64,000 nt of DNA. Source: Chryseobacterium sp. G0186. Lineage in GTDB: Bacteria; Bacteroidota; Bacteroidia; Flavobacteriales; Weeksellaceae. A program made the translations under genes and the position numbers. Numbering within the stretch: position 1 is the first letter of the stretch; each line of letters begins with the position of its first letter. Shown one piece after another: positions 49,165 through 58,254 of the stretch. The stretch spans positions 4,216,001 through 4,280,000 of the forward strand of contig NZ_CP033918.1 in the NCBI RefSeq assembly GCF_003815675.1, in the 5' to 3' direction. The notes beneath the pieces are model-generated. The model was not told the origin of the DNA. It ran no database searches and saw nothing but the letters and a program-made list of their open reading frames with translations.

Positions 49165-50412
49165 TTAAAGTGTTGGAATAATTTTACCGGAAACTTCACC
49201 GAAACCTACTCTCACACCGTCTTTTTCAGCCCAAGCTTTCATGGTAACCGTATCATTATCATTAATGAACTTTCTTTCTTCTCCATTGCTTAATGAGATA
49301 GGATTTTCTCCTCTCCAGGTCAATTCAAGCATAGAACCGAAAGATTTTGGATCGCTTCCTGAAATGGTACCGCTTGCGTACATATCACCAACTTCCACAT
49401 TACACCCATTTACCGTATGATGAGCCAATTGCTGAGTCATATTCCAGTACATGTGCTTATAGTTGCTTTCGCTGATTAGGTTGTGTTCCCCATTTTCAGG
49501 TTGGATATAGACTTCAAGGTTGATGTCATAGTTCTTATCACCGTCAAATTTTAAGTAATCCAAAACTTCAGGGTCCTGTGTTGGAGAAGCTGTTTTGAAT
49601 GGTTCCAGAGCTTCAAGGGTAACTACCCAAGGAGAAATGGACGAACCGAAGTTTTTCGCAAGGAATGGCCCTAGTGGAACATATTCCCAAGATTGGATGT
49701 CTCTTGCAGACCAGTCATTGAAAACAACCATTCCAAAGATAGCATCTTCGGCATCTTTGGTAGAGATACTTTCTCCCATCTCTGTATTTTTGTTGAGAAT
49801 GAACGCCATTTCCAATTCGAAATCCAGTTGTTTACAAGGTCCAAAAACAGGTTTGTCTGCATCAGCAGGTTTCATCTGACCTTTTGGACGGTTGATTTCT
49901 GTTCCTGAAACCACAATAGAAGACGCTCTTCCGTGGTAACCTACCGGTAAATGTTTCCAGTTTGGTAATAAGGCATTTGCCGGATCACGGAACATTTTTC
50001 CCACATTGGTAGCATGTTCAATGCTGCTGTAAAAGTCTGTATAATTGGGGATGTGAACAGGCATCATCATTTTTACCTTATCCAGATCATAGAAAGCTTC
50101 TTCAATTGTTTTCTGATCCTTTGATAAAGTTGATCCCTCCTGTAAAAGTGTTTGGATCTTAACACGAACTGCATTGGTCACCGGTTTTCCCAGTTCAATA
50201 AATTCGTTGATGGTATAGGCTTCAAAAACATTATCATCAAGGCCTTCAATATCTTCAAAATAACCAAGATCATACAATGTGGCAAGATCAATAACCTGAT
50301 CTCCGATTCTTGTACAGCATCCGATATATTCTTTGTTAAAAACTGCGACTCCGAACGGAATATTGTGTATAGAAAAATCCGAATTTGAGGAATAGTCTAC
50401 AAATGATTTCAT
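49165..50412 (-). CDS. fahA: Fumarylacetoacetase
   Basis: A 415-residue FAH, the last step of tyrosine breakdown, hydrolysing fumarylacetoacetate to fumarate and acetoacetate. Visible hallmarks: N-terminal SH3-like FDYSSNSDFSIHNIPFGVAVF region, YTDFYSSIEHATNVGKMFRDP (catalytic His), LPVGYHGRASSIVVSGT, QLDFELEMAFI (Glu metal ligands), NDWSARDIQSWEYVPLGPFL (Asp ligand and the FAH motif), and ASGTISG. The usual length of the dimeric enzyme is about 415-420. It is in one run with hppD upstream and a flavin reductase downstream. Confidence 0.96.
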   Translation of the reverse strand: MKSFVDYSSNSDFSIHNIPFGVAVFNKEYIGCCTRIGDQVIDLATLYDLGYFEDIEGLDDNVFEAYTINEFIELGKPVTNAVRVKIQTLLQEGSTLSKDQKTIEEAFYDLDKVKMMMPVHIPNYTDFYSSIEHATNVGKMFRDPANALLPNWKHLPVGYHGRASSIVVSGTEINRPKGQMKPADADKPVFGPCKQLDFELEMAFILNKNTEMGESISTKDAEDAIFGMVVFNDWSARDIQSWEYVPLGPFLAKNFGSSISPWVVTLEALEPFKTASPTQDPEVLDYLKFDGDKNYDINLEVYIQPENGEHNLISESNYKHMYWNMTQQLAHHTVNGCNVEVGDMYASGTISGSDPKSFGSMLELTWRGENPISLSNGEERKFINDNDTVTMKAWAEKDGVRVGFGEVSGKIIPTL

Positions 50413-50470
50413 AAGTTTAGGTTTAAGTTTAGTTTAAAATATCATCCTGAGAAGTTTTTCCCCAAGAAAT

Positions 50471-50932
50471 TTATTTTGCCTTTTTCGAGTAAGACTCTTC
50501 ATCAATCCATCGGTCTCTTGTATTGACATCGATGAGGTAGAGAATATTATCCTGTTTGGTTAACAGTAAAGTTTTGGTAACAGGCATCGGGATTTTTTTG
50601 CCTTCAAGTACATCTGCTCTTAAAGAAACAATATTCTTTTTTCTGACAATATCACCGGTAAAAACATTAGAGCTGCTTTCACCGGAAGCTTTATCATCAA
50701 AAACTTCTACATAGGTAGCATTATTTCCTTTGATCACGATAAAATCTCTTTCCGTGTGGTCTGCTTCATCTTTAATGAAGATAAACTTCTTGTTGTCGAT
50801 GTTTACACTTTCAAGATTCTGATTGATGCCTCTTCTTGCTTCAAGCCTGTCGAGAATTGAATTCAATGTTCCATATTGTGCCTTTAAGCCTAATGTTCCA
50901 AAGAATGCAATACCGATTAAAAATTTTCTCAT
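50471..50932 (-). CDS. Secreted protein between hppD and fahA, 153 aa
   Basis: I start at ATG 50932, which begins a signal peptide (MRKFLIGIAFFGTLGLKAQ); an in-frame start 48 bases upstream would add a polar stretch in front of it. The mature part has short strands (FIFIKDEADHTERDFIVIKGN, VEVFDDKASGES) and a polar C-terminus (DRWIDEESYSKKAK). No family is recognised. It sits in the tyrosine catabolism run (70 and 59 bases from its neighbours), but nothing in its sequence says it takes part. Confidence 0.6.
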   Translation of the reverse strand: MRKFLIGIAFFGTLGLKAQYGTLNSILDRLEARRGINQNLESVNIDNKKFIFIKDEADHTERDFIVIKGNNATYVEVFDDKASGESSSNVFTGDIVRKKNIVSLRADVLEGKKIPMPVTKTLLLTKQDNILYLIDVNTRDRWIDEESYSKKAK

Positions 50933-51001
50933 ATGTTGTGTTTTATAAAAAAGTTTTGCCAGAATATTGTATCCTGACAAAACTTATATTTTTACGTAAA
51001 A

Positions 51002-52132
51002 TTAAAGATTACCTCTTCTCTCTTGCTCTCTTTCTAATGCTTCGAATAAAGCTTTGAAGTTTCCGGCACCAAAACTCTGTGCACCATGTCTTTCAATAAT
51101 TTCGAAGAATAGAGTAGGACGGTCTTCAACAGGTTTCGTAAAGATCTGAAGTAAGTACCCTTCTTCATCATGATCAATAAGTATACCTAAGTCCTGAAGT
51201 TTTTTAAGATCTTCATCAATATGACCTACTCTTTGAGGAACCATGTCATAATATGCTTCCGGTGGAGCAGAAAGGAACTCTACACCACGTTTTTTAAGCT
51301 CAGTTACGGTATGAATAATGTCTTTTGTTGCCACAGCAATGTGTTGTACTCCTTCACCTTCGTAGAAATCAAGGTATTCTTCAACCTGGGATTTCTTTTT
51401 ACCTTCTGCAGGCTCATTGATAGGGAATTTTGCAAACCCGTTTCCGTTAGACATTACCTTAGACATCAATGCAGAGTATTCTGTGTTGATTTGCTTATCA
51501 TCAAAAGAAAGGATGTTTACAAACCCCATTACTTTTTCATACCATTCTACAGTAGGAATCATTCTGTTCCAGTCTACGTTTCCTACACAGTGATCTACAT
51601 ACAGTAAACCAGCTTCTTCAGGTTTGTAGTTACTTTCCCATTTCTCATATCCAGGCATGAAAGCTCCGTTGTAATTTTTTCTTTCAATAAACATGTGAAC
51701 AGTTTCTCCGTAGGTATAAATTCCGGACATTCTTACTTCACCATGCTCATCGGTTAACGTTACAGGCTCCAAATATGGTTTTCCACCTCTCTTAGTAGTT
51801 TCTTCGAATGCGGCATACGCGTCATCTACCCAAAGTGCCAAAATTTTTACCCCGTCACCATGCTTTTTTACATGCTCACTGATAGGAGAGTCAGATTTAA
51901 GTCCTGTAGTTAATACCAATCTGATTTTTCCTTGTTGAAGCACATAAGATGCGCGGTCTCTTACTCCTGTTTCAGGACCAGCATAAGCTACAGACTGAAA
52001 ACCGAAAGCGGTTTTATAATAATGAGCAGCCTGTTTAGCATTTCCTACATAAAACTCAATGTAATCTGTACCGTTAATCGGTAAGAAATTCTCTGCTTGA
52101 GCAATTTTCTCGGCAAATGTAAGTGTTGACAT
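51002..52132 (-). CDS. hppD: 4-hydroxyphenylpyruvate dioxygenase
   Basis: A 376-residue Fe(II) dioxygenase made of two vicinal-oxygen-chelate domains. Iron ligands are visible in the C-terminal domain: H181 (VDHCVGNV), H264 (GVQHIAVATKD) and E344 (FFEIIERHG). It converts 4-hydroxyphenylpyruvate to homogentisate. The length matches family enzymes (about 360-390). It starts the leftward run hppD, 153-aa protein, fahA, flavin reductase. The upstream region holds palindromic CTTAAG-type repeats and then an IS element. Confidence 0.96.
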   Translation of the reverse strand: MSTLTFAEKIAQAENFLPINGTDYIEFYVGNAKQAAHYYKTAFGFQSVAYAGPETGVRDRASYVLQQGKIRLVLTTGLKSDSPISEHVKKHGDGVKILALWVDDAYAAFEETTKRGGKPYLEPVTLTDEHGEVRMSGIYTYGETVHMFIERKNYNGAFMPGYEKWESNYKPEEAGLLYVDHCVGNVDWNRMIPTVEWYEKVMGFVNILSFDDKQINTEYSALMSKVMSNGNGFAKFPINEPAEGKKKSQVEEYLDFYEGEGVQHIAVATKDIIHTVTELKKRGVEFLSAPPEAYYDMVPQRVGHIDEDLKKLQDLGILIDHDEEGYLLQIFTKPVEDRPTLFFEIIERHGAQSFGAGNFKALFEALEREQERRGNL

Positions 52133-52246
52133 ATTTTCTCTTTTACTTTTATTTTATTGGTATGCAAATTACAAAAAACTTAGACATTGCGAAAATAATA
52201 CGGCCGATTCATTGAATATATTTAACATAAAGTTCAAGAAGAGTTT

Positions 52247-52264
52247 ACTTAAGTATATTTAAGT
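52247..52264. promoter_or_regulatory. Possible operator upstream of hppD
   Basis: ACTTAA, six bases, TTAAGT forms a perfect 6-bp dyad (52247-52264), closely followed by a further CTTAAG core (52267-52272). It lies 115-140 bases before the hppD ATG. A regulator binding site is possible. Confidence 0.35.
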
Positions 52265-52288
52265 TTCTTAAGTTTAAAATCAACTGCT

Positions 52289-52296
52289 TACATTTG
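52289..52296 (+). promoter_or_regulatory. Orphan -7 element pointing into the IS
   Basis: TACATTTG (TAnnTTTG) on the + strand is followed by ATG 52323, whose frame reads only MFRT before a stop at the IS edge (52335-52337). It looks like the start of a gene cut away by the IS1182 insertion. Confidence 0.4.
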
Positions 52297-52335
52297 TATT
52301 ACAAAAAACAAGTGAGAAAAAAATGTTTCGAACAT

Positions 52336-54132
52336 GAAAGAGGCTGTCCAAAAAGGTCAGCCTCTTTTTTATGTTTTCAGGCTGCGTTATATTTATGCGG
52401 CAAATTTATACTTTTGGTTTTCTATATACTCAGTGAAAGAATGTCTAGTTTTTTTACCTTTAAGCGTACGTAGCCAATTTTTACGGGTAAGTTTTCTGTT
52501 TTTCGCTAATTTTCTAAAATTATGCGCCAATGCCATTAATCCAAATTCAATATTTACTTTTTCAAGTCCTTTTAGAGTAAATCTTGAAAATTTATTATTG
52601 CTTTTTAGTTGTCCGAATACAGCTTCTACTTCTATAGGCCGTTTACTTCTGTGGTAATGTCCTTTTTCAGATATCAGCCTTTGCCTGGCTTTCATTCTGT
52701 GATGGTTCAGATTATAATTCACTTCGATTAACCGATTATCCTGGCTTTGATGGCAGCTTTCTCTAAGAGGACAACCCTGACAGCTGAAAGCCTGATAATA
52801 ATGTACCTGAGATTCATATCCGTTACTGCTGATTCTTTTGCCTTTACCGATAAAGTTCATTTGCTGTCCAAAGGGACATACATAGAAGTTATTTTCTTTA
52901 TTATGATACAAGTTCTGTACAGCAAACGCATTGTTCTTCTCACTGCGTTTCTGTTCTTTATGAAAATTATTATATTTTACATACCCTCTATAGCTTTTTC
53001 TGCCATCATTTCGTAATTCTCTTCACTTCCATATCCGGCATCTGCTACTACCTCTTTACTTTGTTTGTGGTACTGATTTTCAAAACCGTTAAGATGATCC
53101 TTCAATGTAGTGGTATCTCCAGGAGTCTGATGAATGCTGTAATGTGTGATAAACTGGTTTTCAGTACTGATCTGTGCATTATAGGCTGGCTTAAGCTGTC
53201 CATTTTTCATATGGTCGTCTTTGAGCCGCATGAAGCAGGCATCGGGATCTGTCTTACTATAACTATTGCGGCCTGAGAGTATTTTTAACTGATCTTCATA
53301 CTTCTGTAATCTGGGCAGGTCCTGATGCTGAAGCTTTTTGATAAGCTTCTTACCGGTTTTATTGTCCTGTGCCACATCGTGATTAAGCTCTGCTATTTTA
53401 TCCTGAAGCTCTCTGCTGTCAATAGATTTTGGAAGGACCTTTTCATGGGATTCATAACGTTCTTCTTTGATTTGAGATTCAATTTCTTCAAGTACGGAAT
53501 GAATTTGGGCTTCCAGTTTTAATTTATTCTTTTCTACAGATTTTTTCCATACAAAGCTGTATCGGTTGGCCGATGATTCTATTTTTGTCCCATCTATATA
53601 TTGAACAGTTAAACTTACGTAACCCAAATGCTGCAAAACAACGGTAACATCTGCAAAAAGACGATGAATATGGTTTTTAAGCCGTTTGCTCCTAAAGTAA
53701 TTGATGGTTCTGTAATCAGGCTTACTGTTCCCGGAAAGCCACATGAAATGAATATTTTCTCCAAGTGCCTTTTCTATTTTACGGCATGAATAAATATTGT
53801 TGAAATAGGCATAGAATAAAACTTTGATCATCATACGGGGGTGAAAGCTTGTCGTTCCACCGCCTTTATATTCACTCATTATATGATCGATATTTAAGCT
53901 ATCCACTAATTCATTGATAAGACGTACAGGATGATCAGAACCGATCTTATCAAAAATATCTTCAGGAAATAAGCTGGGAGTATTGGAGGGTAAAGATTTA
54001 AAACGTACTTTCATATCAATGTTTGTTTGGCTGCACCTTAAAGATAAATCTTAAAGGACAAACAACAAAAAAATCCCCGAAACTTTTTAAGTGACGGGGA
54101 TATTTTTTGAGACTTTTTAGACAGCCTCTTTC
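52336..54132 (-). mobile_element. IS1182-family insertion sequence (frameshifted)
   Basis: About 1.8 kb. The left end GAAAGAGGCTGTCCAAAAAG and the inverted right end GAAAGAGGCTGTCTAAAAAG match at 19 of 20 positions. Each end also carries a terminator-like hairpin: 52337-52367 (AAAGAGGCTG/CAGCCTCTTT then T residues) and 54074-54100 (TCCCCG/CGGGGA), which would block transcription into the element. I could not identify a target duplication. It splits the tyrosine catabolism region and ends 5 bases from the stop of the gene at 54138. Confidence 0.8.
52393..54014 (-). pseudogene. IS1182-family transposase, single-base frameshift
   Basis: The N-terminal 345 codons (54014 to 52977) encode the family's start ([29 protein letters not shown]) and DUF772-type region, then stop right after AEKAIEGM. 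The C-terminal frame carries on from about 52986 as [18 protein letters not shown], then the CPFGQ and CQGCPLRESC cysteine motifs, to the stop at 52393. Adding one G to the GGG at 52984-52986 (minus strand) joins both into about 540 residues, the normal family length. So this copy is inactive, or there is an error in a homopolymer. Confidence 0.82.
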
Positions 54133-54137
54133 TTATT

Positions 54138-54929
54138 TTAGAGGGTTTCTATTTTTCTGTTTAATCTTCCGGCATCGGGATTATAGTTATCCCAGATCTT
54201 CCAGGTATCGCCAACCTTTCTTATAAAATAAATCTGTGTATTCAGTTGATTCACAAAATGTTCTTCACCGGTTTCTCCTACTTTAAATAGAAGATTCCAA
54301 AATTCCTGGGATTCCAGTATTTTTTTATCAGGCTCATCAGTAACAATGTTAATGTCAAATACTTCATAATTGGAACGGTTATTTTTTGTTACCAAATGAA
54401 AGTCTTTATCGCATAGTTCCTTGCTGAATTGAGAGGCTCTTTCCAAAAACGGAGAATCGGTAAATACCAAATCTTTGAAGAGTTCAGTATTATGACTAGG
54501 AAACAGTTTGTAAAATTCAAAAGCTGCCGCACAATAGTCATACACCATCTGGGTCATCATTGAATGCTCATCCTGCTCTTGTTTATCCTGGGTTATTCCT
54601 CGCACAGAAAGAATATAATCATTAAGGTCTTTATAGCCTAAAAAAATGCAGATCTTGTCCAGTGTTTTTAAGAATCTCAGGTCACTGTGGGTTTTGTCCT
54701 GATAATCATTTTCAAAAAAGCGTTGTAGGGTTACATGCGAAATGGTATTTCCAATCTCGAATTTTTTTACTCCTTTAAGCTCTTCTGATTCAGAGAGTTC
54801 TTCTTTAATAATTTCGGAAAGAATAATATAATGGCTTCTCTTCCATTCATTCACATTCCCCAAAACAGAATTCCTTACCTTAGAATGCTTTACAACTTCT
54901 TCTCGTATCGAATTATATATAGTTTTCAA
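54138..54929 (-). CDS. Unknown protein, 263 aa, possible N-terminal DNA-binding-like region
   Basis: A soluble acidic protein with no signal peptide. Residues about 55-110 (FEIGNTISHVTLQRFFENDYQDKTHSDLRFLKTLDKICIFLGYK) have the look of a helix-turn-helix segment, and the C-terminal 100 residues (FHLVTKNNRSNYEVFDINIVTDEPDK, NTQIYFIRKVGDTWKIWDNYNPDAG) look like an NTF2/SnoaL-type domain. I do not recognise the family. It ends 5 bases from the IS1182 right end and is followed upstream by the CoA-transferase genes. Confidence 0.55.
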   Translation of the reverse strand: MKTIYNSIREEVVKHSKVRNSVLGNVNEWKRSHYIILSEIIKEELSESEELKGVKKFEIGNTISHVTLQRFFENDYQDKTHSDLRFLKTLDKICIFLGYKDLNDYILSVRGITQDKQEQDEHSMMTQMVYDYCAAAFEFYKLFPSHNTELFKDLVFTDSPFLERASQFSKELCDKDFHLVTKNNRSNYEVFDINIVTDEPDKKILESQEFWNLLFKVGETGEEHFVNQLNTQIYFIRKVGDTWKIWDNYNPDAGRLNRKIETL

Positions 54930-55066
54930 TTTCCTTGTTTTAGAAAGTGTTTTATCAAAAATACTGCCAAAATGTTAAGGTTTTTTCACGGATTATTTGG
55001 CTGAGTTAAATATATGTTTTTAAATTTTAAATAACAATAAATATATCAAATCTTAACAGTTGATTA

Positions 55067-56341
55067 TCAGTGTTTAAATCTTTCAAAAGCTGCTCTTTCC
55101 AGCATCTCTCTGTCATCAGGATGTGCAATGCTGATGAGTTCCTGTGCTCTTTGACGCAGGTTTTTTCCATACAGATAGGCCGTTCCATATTCTGTGACAA
55201 CATAATGAATGTGGCCTCTTGTCGTGACAACACCGGCGCCTTGCTTTAGAAAAGGGACAATTCTTGAAATTCCTTTTTTTGTTCTTGAAGTGATGGCTAT
55301 GATTGGTTTTCCGTCCTCACTCAGCGCAGCACCTCGCATAAAGTCCATTTGTCCACCGATACCGCTGTACTGTAAGGTTCCGATGGAATCTGCACATACC
55401 TGTCCTGTAAGGTCAATTTCAATGGCAGAATTAATGGCAACCAATTTTTTGTTCTTCATGATGTTAATCGGAAAATTAACCTCACTTACATCCCTGAATG
55501 CAAAAACAGTATTGTCATCTACATAATCATATAGTTTTCTGGTTCCAAAACAGAAACTGGTAATGGTTTTATTATCGTTGTAGCCTTTGTATTTGTTGTT
55601 GATGACATCGTTTTGAATAAGATCAATAACACCGTCGCTCAGCATTTCTGTATGAATTCCAAGATCTTTGTGATTGCTTAAACATTGTAAAACGGCATCA
55701 GGAATTATTCCAATACCCATTTGAAGAGTGGATTTATCTTCAATAAGTTCAGCAACATTTTTTCCCACCAGCATTTCTTCGGGGCCTACTTTTGAACTGT
55801 AATCTACTGTTGGAAGTTCTTCTTCATGCCAAACCAGCTTATGAATTCTGCTGATGTGAATCATTCCGTCTCCGTGGGTTCTGGGCATTCTCGGATTAAC
55901 GAGGGCAACGATGGTTTTTGCGGTATCAACAGCTGCTCTGGCAATATCAACAGACGTTCCCAATGTACAGAAACCATGCCTGTCCGGGGGAGAAACTGTA
56001 ACCAAAGCAACATCCAAGGGCAAAATATTTTTTCTAAACAAAATAGGAATTTCACTTAGAAATACAGGGACAAAATCACCTCTGTCAGAGTTGACAGCAT
56101 CACGTACCGGGGTGGAAACGAATAGAGAATTGATGAAGAACTTATCTTTATACTCCGGTTTAGCAATTTCCACTTTCCCTTGCTGGGTAATGGATACCAT
56201 TTCTACATTTTCCAGCCGGTGGGATTGTCTTGCAACTTCATCAATCAGGAAATTGGGAGTACATGCACTTCCATGGAAAAATACACGGTTTCCACTTTTT
56301 ATCGTATAAATTGCTTCTTCTGCACTTATGTAATTCTGCAT
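55067..56341 (-). CDS. Acetyl-CoA hydrolase/transferase family, 424 aa
   Basis: A class I CoA-transferase of the acetyl-CoA hydrolase/4-hydroxybutyrate CoA-transferase type. Visible motifs: VFFHGSACTPNFLIDEVA, LQMGIGIIPDAVLQCL, HTEMLSDGVIDL and the active-site region AINSAIEIDLTGQVCAD with GIGGQMDFMRGA. Possible job: transfer of CoA between acyl groups such as acetate, butyrate or acetoacetate released by tyrosine breakdown. Upstream is a tandem repeat (56460-56489). The related gene at 56562 lies 220 bases upstream, behind a terminator. Confidence 0.88.
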   Translation of the reverse strand: MQNYISAEEAIYTIKSGNRVFFHGSACTPNFLIDEVARQSHRLENVEMVSITQQGKVEIAKPEYKDKFFINSLFVSTPVRDAVNSDRGDFVPVFLSEIPILFRKNILPLDVALVTVSPPDRHGFCTLGTSVDIARAAVDTAKTIVALVNPRMPRTHGDGMIHISRIHKLVWHEEELPTVDYSSKVGPEEMLVGKNVAELIEDKSTLQMGIGIIPDAVLQCLSNHKDLGIHTEMLSDGVIDLIQNDVINNKYKGYNDNKTITSFCFGTRKLYDYVDDNTVFAFRDVSEVNFPINIMKNKKLVAINSAIEIDLTGQVCADSIGTLQYSGIGGQMDFMRGAALSEDGKPIIAITSRTKKGISRIVPFLKQGAGVVTTRGHIHYVVTEYGTAYLYGKNLRQRAQELISIAHPDDREMLERAAFERFKH

Positions 56342-56459
56342 ATTTTATTTTTTTTAATAATATTGGTGACAGGAGTTAATATTATTTTTACTTCATAAAA
56401 TACCTATCTTCTATCAAAGATAACCTTTATAATCTTTACTTATTCTAAATATTTCATAG

Positions 56460-56489
56460 ATATCGGAAGACTTTTGTCATATCGGAAGA
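56460..56489. repeat. Direct repeat upstream of the 424-aa CoA-transferase
   Basis: ATATCGGAAGA occurs twice (56460-56470 and 56479-56489), starts 19 bases apart, i.e. nearly two helical turns on the same face. The repeats lie about 120-150 bases before ATG 56341 and could bind a regulator. Confidence 0.45.
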
Positions 56490-56510
56490 TGAAATTAATA
56501 TATAAAAAAG

Positions 56511-56541
56511 AAAGGACTAAATGTATAACATTCAGTCCTTT
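56511..56541 (-). terminator. Terminator after the 503-aa CoA-transferase gene
   Basis: An 8-bp stem (AAAGGACT/AGTCCTTT) extended by an inner AATGT/ACATT pairing, 20 bases past the stop of the gene at 56562. Confidence 0.7.
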
Positions 56542-56561
56542 TCAAATATTGATGGAAATTC

Positions 56562-58073
56562 TTAATTGGAAATTTCAACTGCTGAGGGCTGTTTCATACT
56601 TCCTGTTTCAGAAAACCTTAAATGCCAGCTGAATGCTTCCTCCAGTAAATGGGGAGTATGTCCGCCTCTTTCACAGGCTCTGTCAAAATAAGATTGTAAT
56701 TCTTCTTTATAATCTGCATGAACGCAGTTGTCTATAATCTTCTGAGCTCTTTCTCTGGGTGCTAATCCTCTTAAGTCAGCCAAACCAACATCTGTCACCA
56801 GGATATCAACGTCATGTTCTGTATGATCTGTATGAGAAACCATTGGAAGAACATGGGAAATATTATTTCCCTTTGAAGCAGCCTGCGTTACGAAAATACT
56901 TAAATAGGCATTTCTTGCAAAATCTCCGGAGCCTCCAATTCCGTTCATGATTTTTGTTCCACTGATATGGGTTGAGTTTACATTACCATAGATGTCAAAT
57001 TCAATGGCTGTATTGATCGCAATCACTCCTAATCTTCTGATCAGGCCGGGAGTATTGGAAATATTTTGAGGTCTTAAAACAAATTTGTCTTTATATTTTG
57101 AAAGATTTCCTAAGACTCTTTCATAACAGTCCTTGGAAACAGTAATAGATGATGCTGAGGCAAAACTTAATTTTCCGGAATCAATCAGATCAAATGTACT
57201 GTCCTGAAGGACTTCAGAAAACATGGTTAGATCATAAAAATTACTATCCTTAAAGCCTGTAAGAACGGCGTTGGCAACTTTACCGATACCAGCCTGTAAA
57301 GGCAGTAATCTGTCTGTAAGACGTCCTAAACGTACCTCATTCTCAAAGAACCCGAGAAGATGCTGGGCAATGGCGGTTGTTTTTTCATCCGGTTCTGCAA
57401 TATCTGCCGGGCTGTCTTTAAGGTTGGTAAAAACAATGGCTTCAATTTTATTTGGATCTACAGGAATGCTTTTTCTCCCGATTTTATTCCATGGAGCTAC
57501 AATAGGAATAACGTTTCTGTAAGGATAATCTTCTGCCTGGTAGATGTCATGAATTCCATAAACTTCTTCCGGAACTTCCGTATTGATCTCAATGATGATT
57601 TTTTTAGCCAAAGCGGCAAATGTTACGGAATTTCCTACAGAAGTTGTTGGAACGATGCTTCCGTCTCTTTCAATGTAGGCGGCTTCAATAACTGCTACAT
57701 CAATACTCTGTAGATTTTTGGTGTGAAGAAGCTCTGCACTTTCACTCAAATGCTGATCAATGAAGAGAATTTCACCTTTATTGATTTTGTTTCGTAAAAT
57801 AGGATCTACCTGGAATGGCATCCTTTTCTTTAAAACATTAGCTTCTGCCAGTTTTCCGTCCGTACCGTGCCCCAGTGAAGCTCCGGTCATTAAAGTGACC
57901 TTAAGGTCTTCCGTTTTTCCTCTTTCAGCCAATGCAGGCAAAATAGCCTTGCTGTCACCAGCTTTTGTAAAGCCGCTAGATCCTATGATCATACCGTCTT
58001 TAATCATTTTTACAGCATTTTCAGCTGTTGTTACCTTTTGGTGTAGACTTTCTAATCTGATTCTTTCTAACAT
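56562..58073 (-). CDS. Acetyl-CoA hydrolase/succinate CoA-transferase family, 503 aa
   Basis: A 503-residue class I CoA-transferase of the Cat1/SCACT group: GMIIGSSGFTKAGDSKAI at the N-terminus, IVPTTSVGNSVTFAALAKKIIIEIN, LPLQAGIGKVANAVLTG, AINTAIEFDIYGNVNSTH with the active-site Glu, GGSGDFARNAYLSIFVT and VSHTDHTEHDVDILVTDVGLADLRGLAPRERA. Such enzymes swap CoA between succinyl-CoA and acetate or related acids. Length and motifs are typical. It is separate from the 424-aa homologue by a terminator, so the two are regulated independently. Confidence 0.9.
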   Translation of the reverse strand: MLERIRLESLHQKVTTAENAVKMIKDGMIIGSSGFTKAGDSKAILPALAERGKTEDLKVTLMTGASLGHGTDGKLAEANVLKKRMPFQVDPILRNKINKGEILFIDQHLSESAELLHTKNLQSIDVAVIEAAYIERDGSIVPTTSVGNSVTFAALAKKIIIEINTEVPEEVYGIHDIYQAEDYPYRNVIPIVAPWNKIGRKSIPVDPNKIEAIVFTNLKDSPADIAEPDEKTTAIAQHLLGFFENEVRLGRLTDRLLPLQAGIGKVANAVLTGFKDSNFYDLTMFSEVLQDSTFDLIDSGKLSFASASSITVSKDCYERVLGNLSKYKDKFVLRPQNISNTPGLIRRLGVIAINTAIEFDIYGNVNSTHISGTKIMNGIGGSGDFARNAYLSIFVTQAASKGNNISHVLPMVSHTDHTEHDVDILVTDVGLADLRGLAPRERAQKIIDNCVHADYKEELQSYFDRACERGGHTPHLLEEAFSWHLRFSETGSMKQPSAVEISN

Positions 58074-58168
58074 GTAATATTGATTTTGATTTAACCACCA
58101 TTACTTAGGGTTTGTTATGAAAAATAATGATGATTATAGATGTTAACCATGCCTTACAAATTTACGAA

Positions 58169-58205
58169 AAAAGACACTTTAAATAAAGGATTTAAAGTGT
58201 CTTTT
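58169..58205 (-). terminator. hmgA terminator
   Basis: A 15-bp perfect stem (AAAAGACACTTTAAA/TTTAAAGTGTCTTTT) with a 7-base loop, 50 bases past the hmgA stop. Confidence 0.85.
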
Positions 58206-58254
58206 TATGTATTTAATCATAGTTTTTCCAATTCCGGAAAAGATTTTTACGGTT

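Noticed and set aside
57360..57713. A 117-codon + frame opposite the 503-aa CoA-transferase
   Set aside because: Shadow of a strongly conserved gene.
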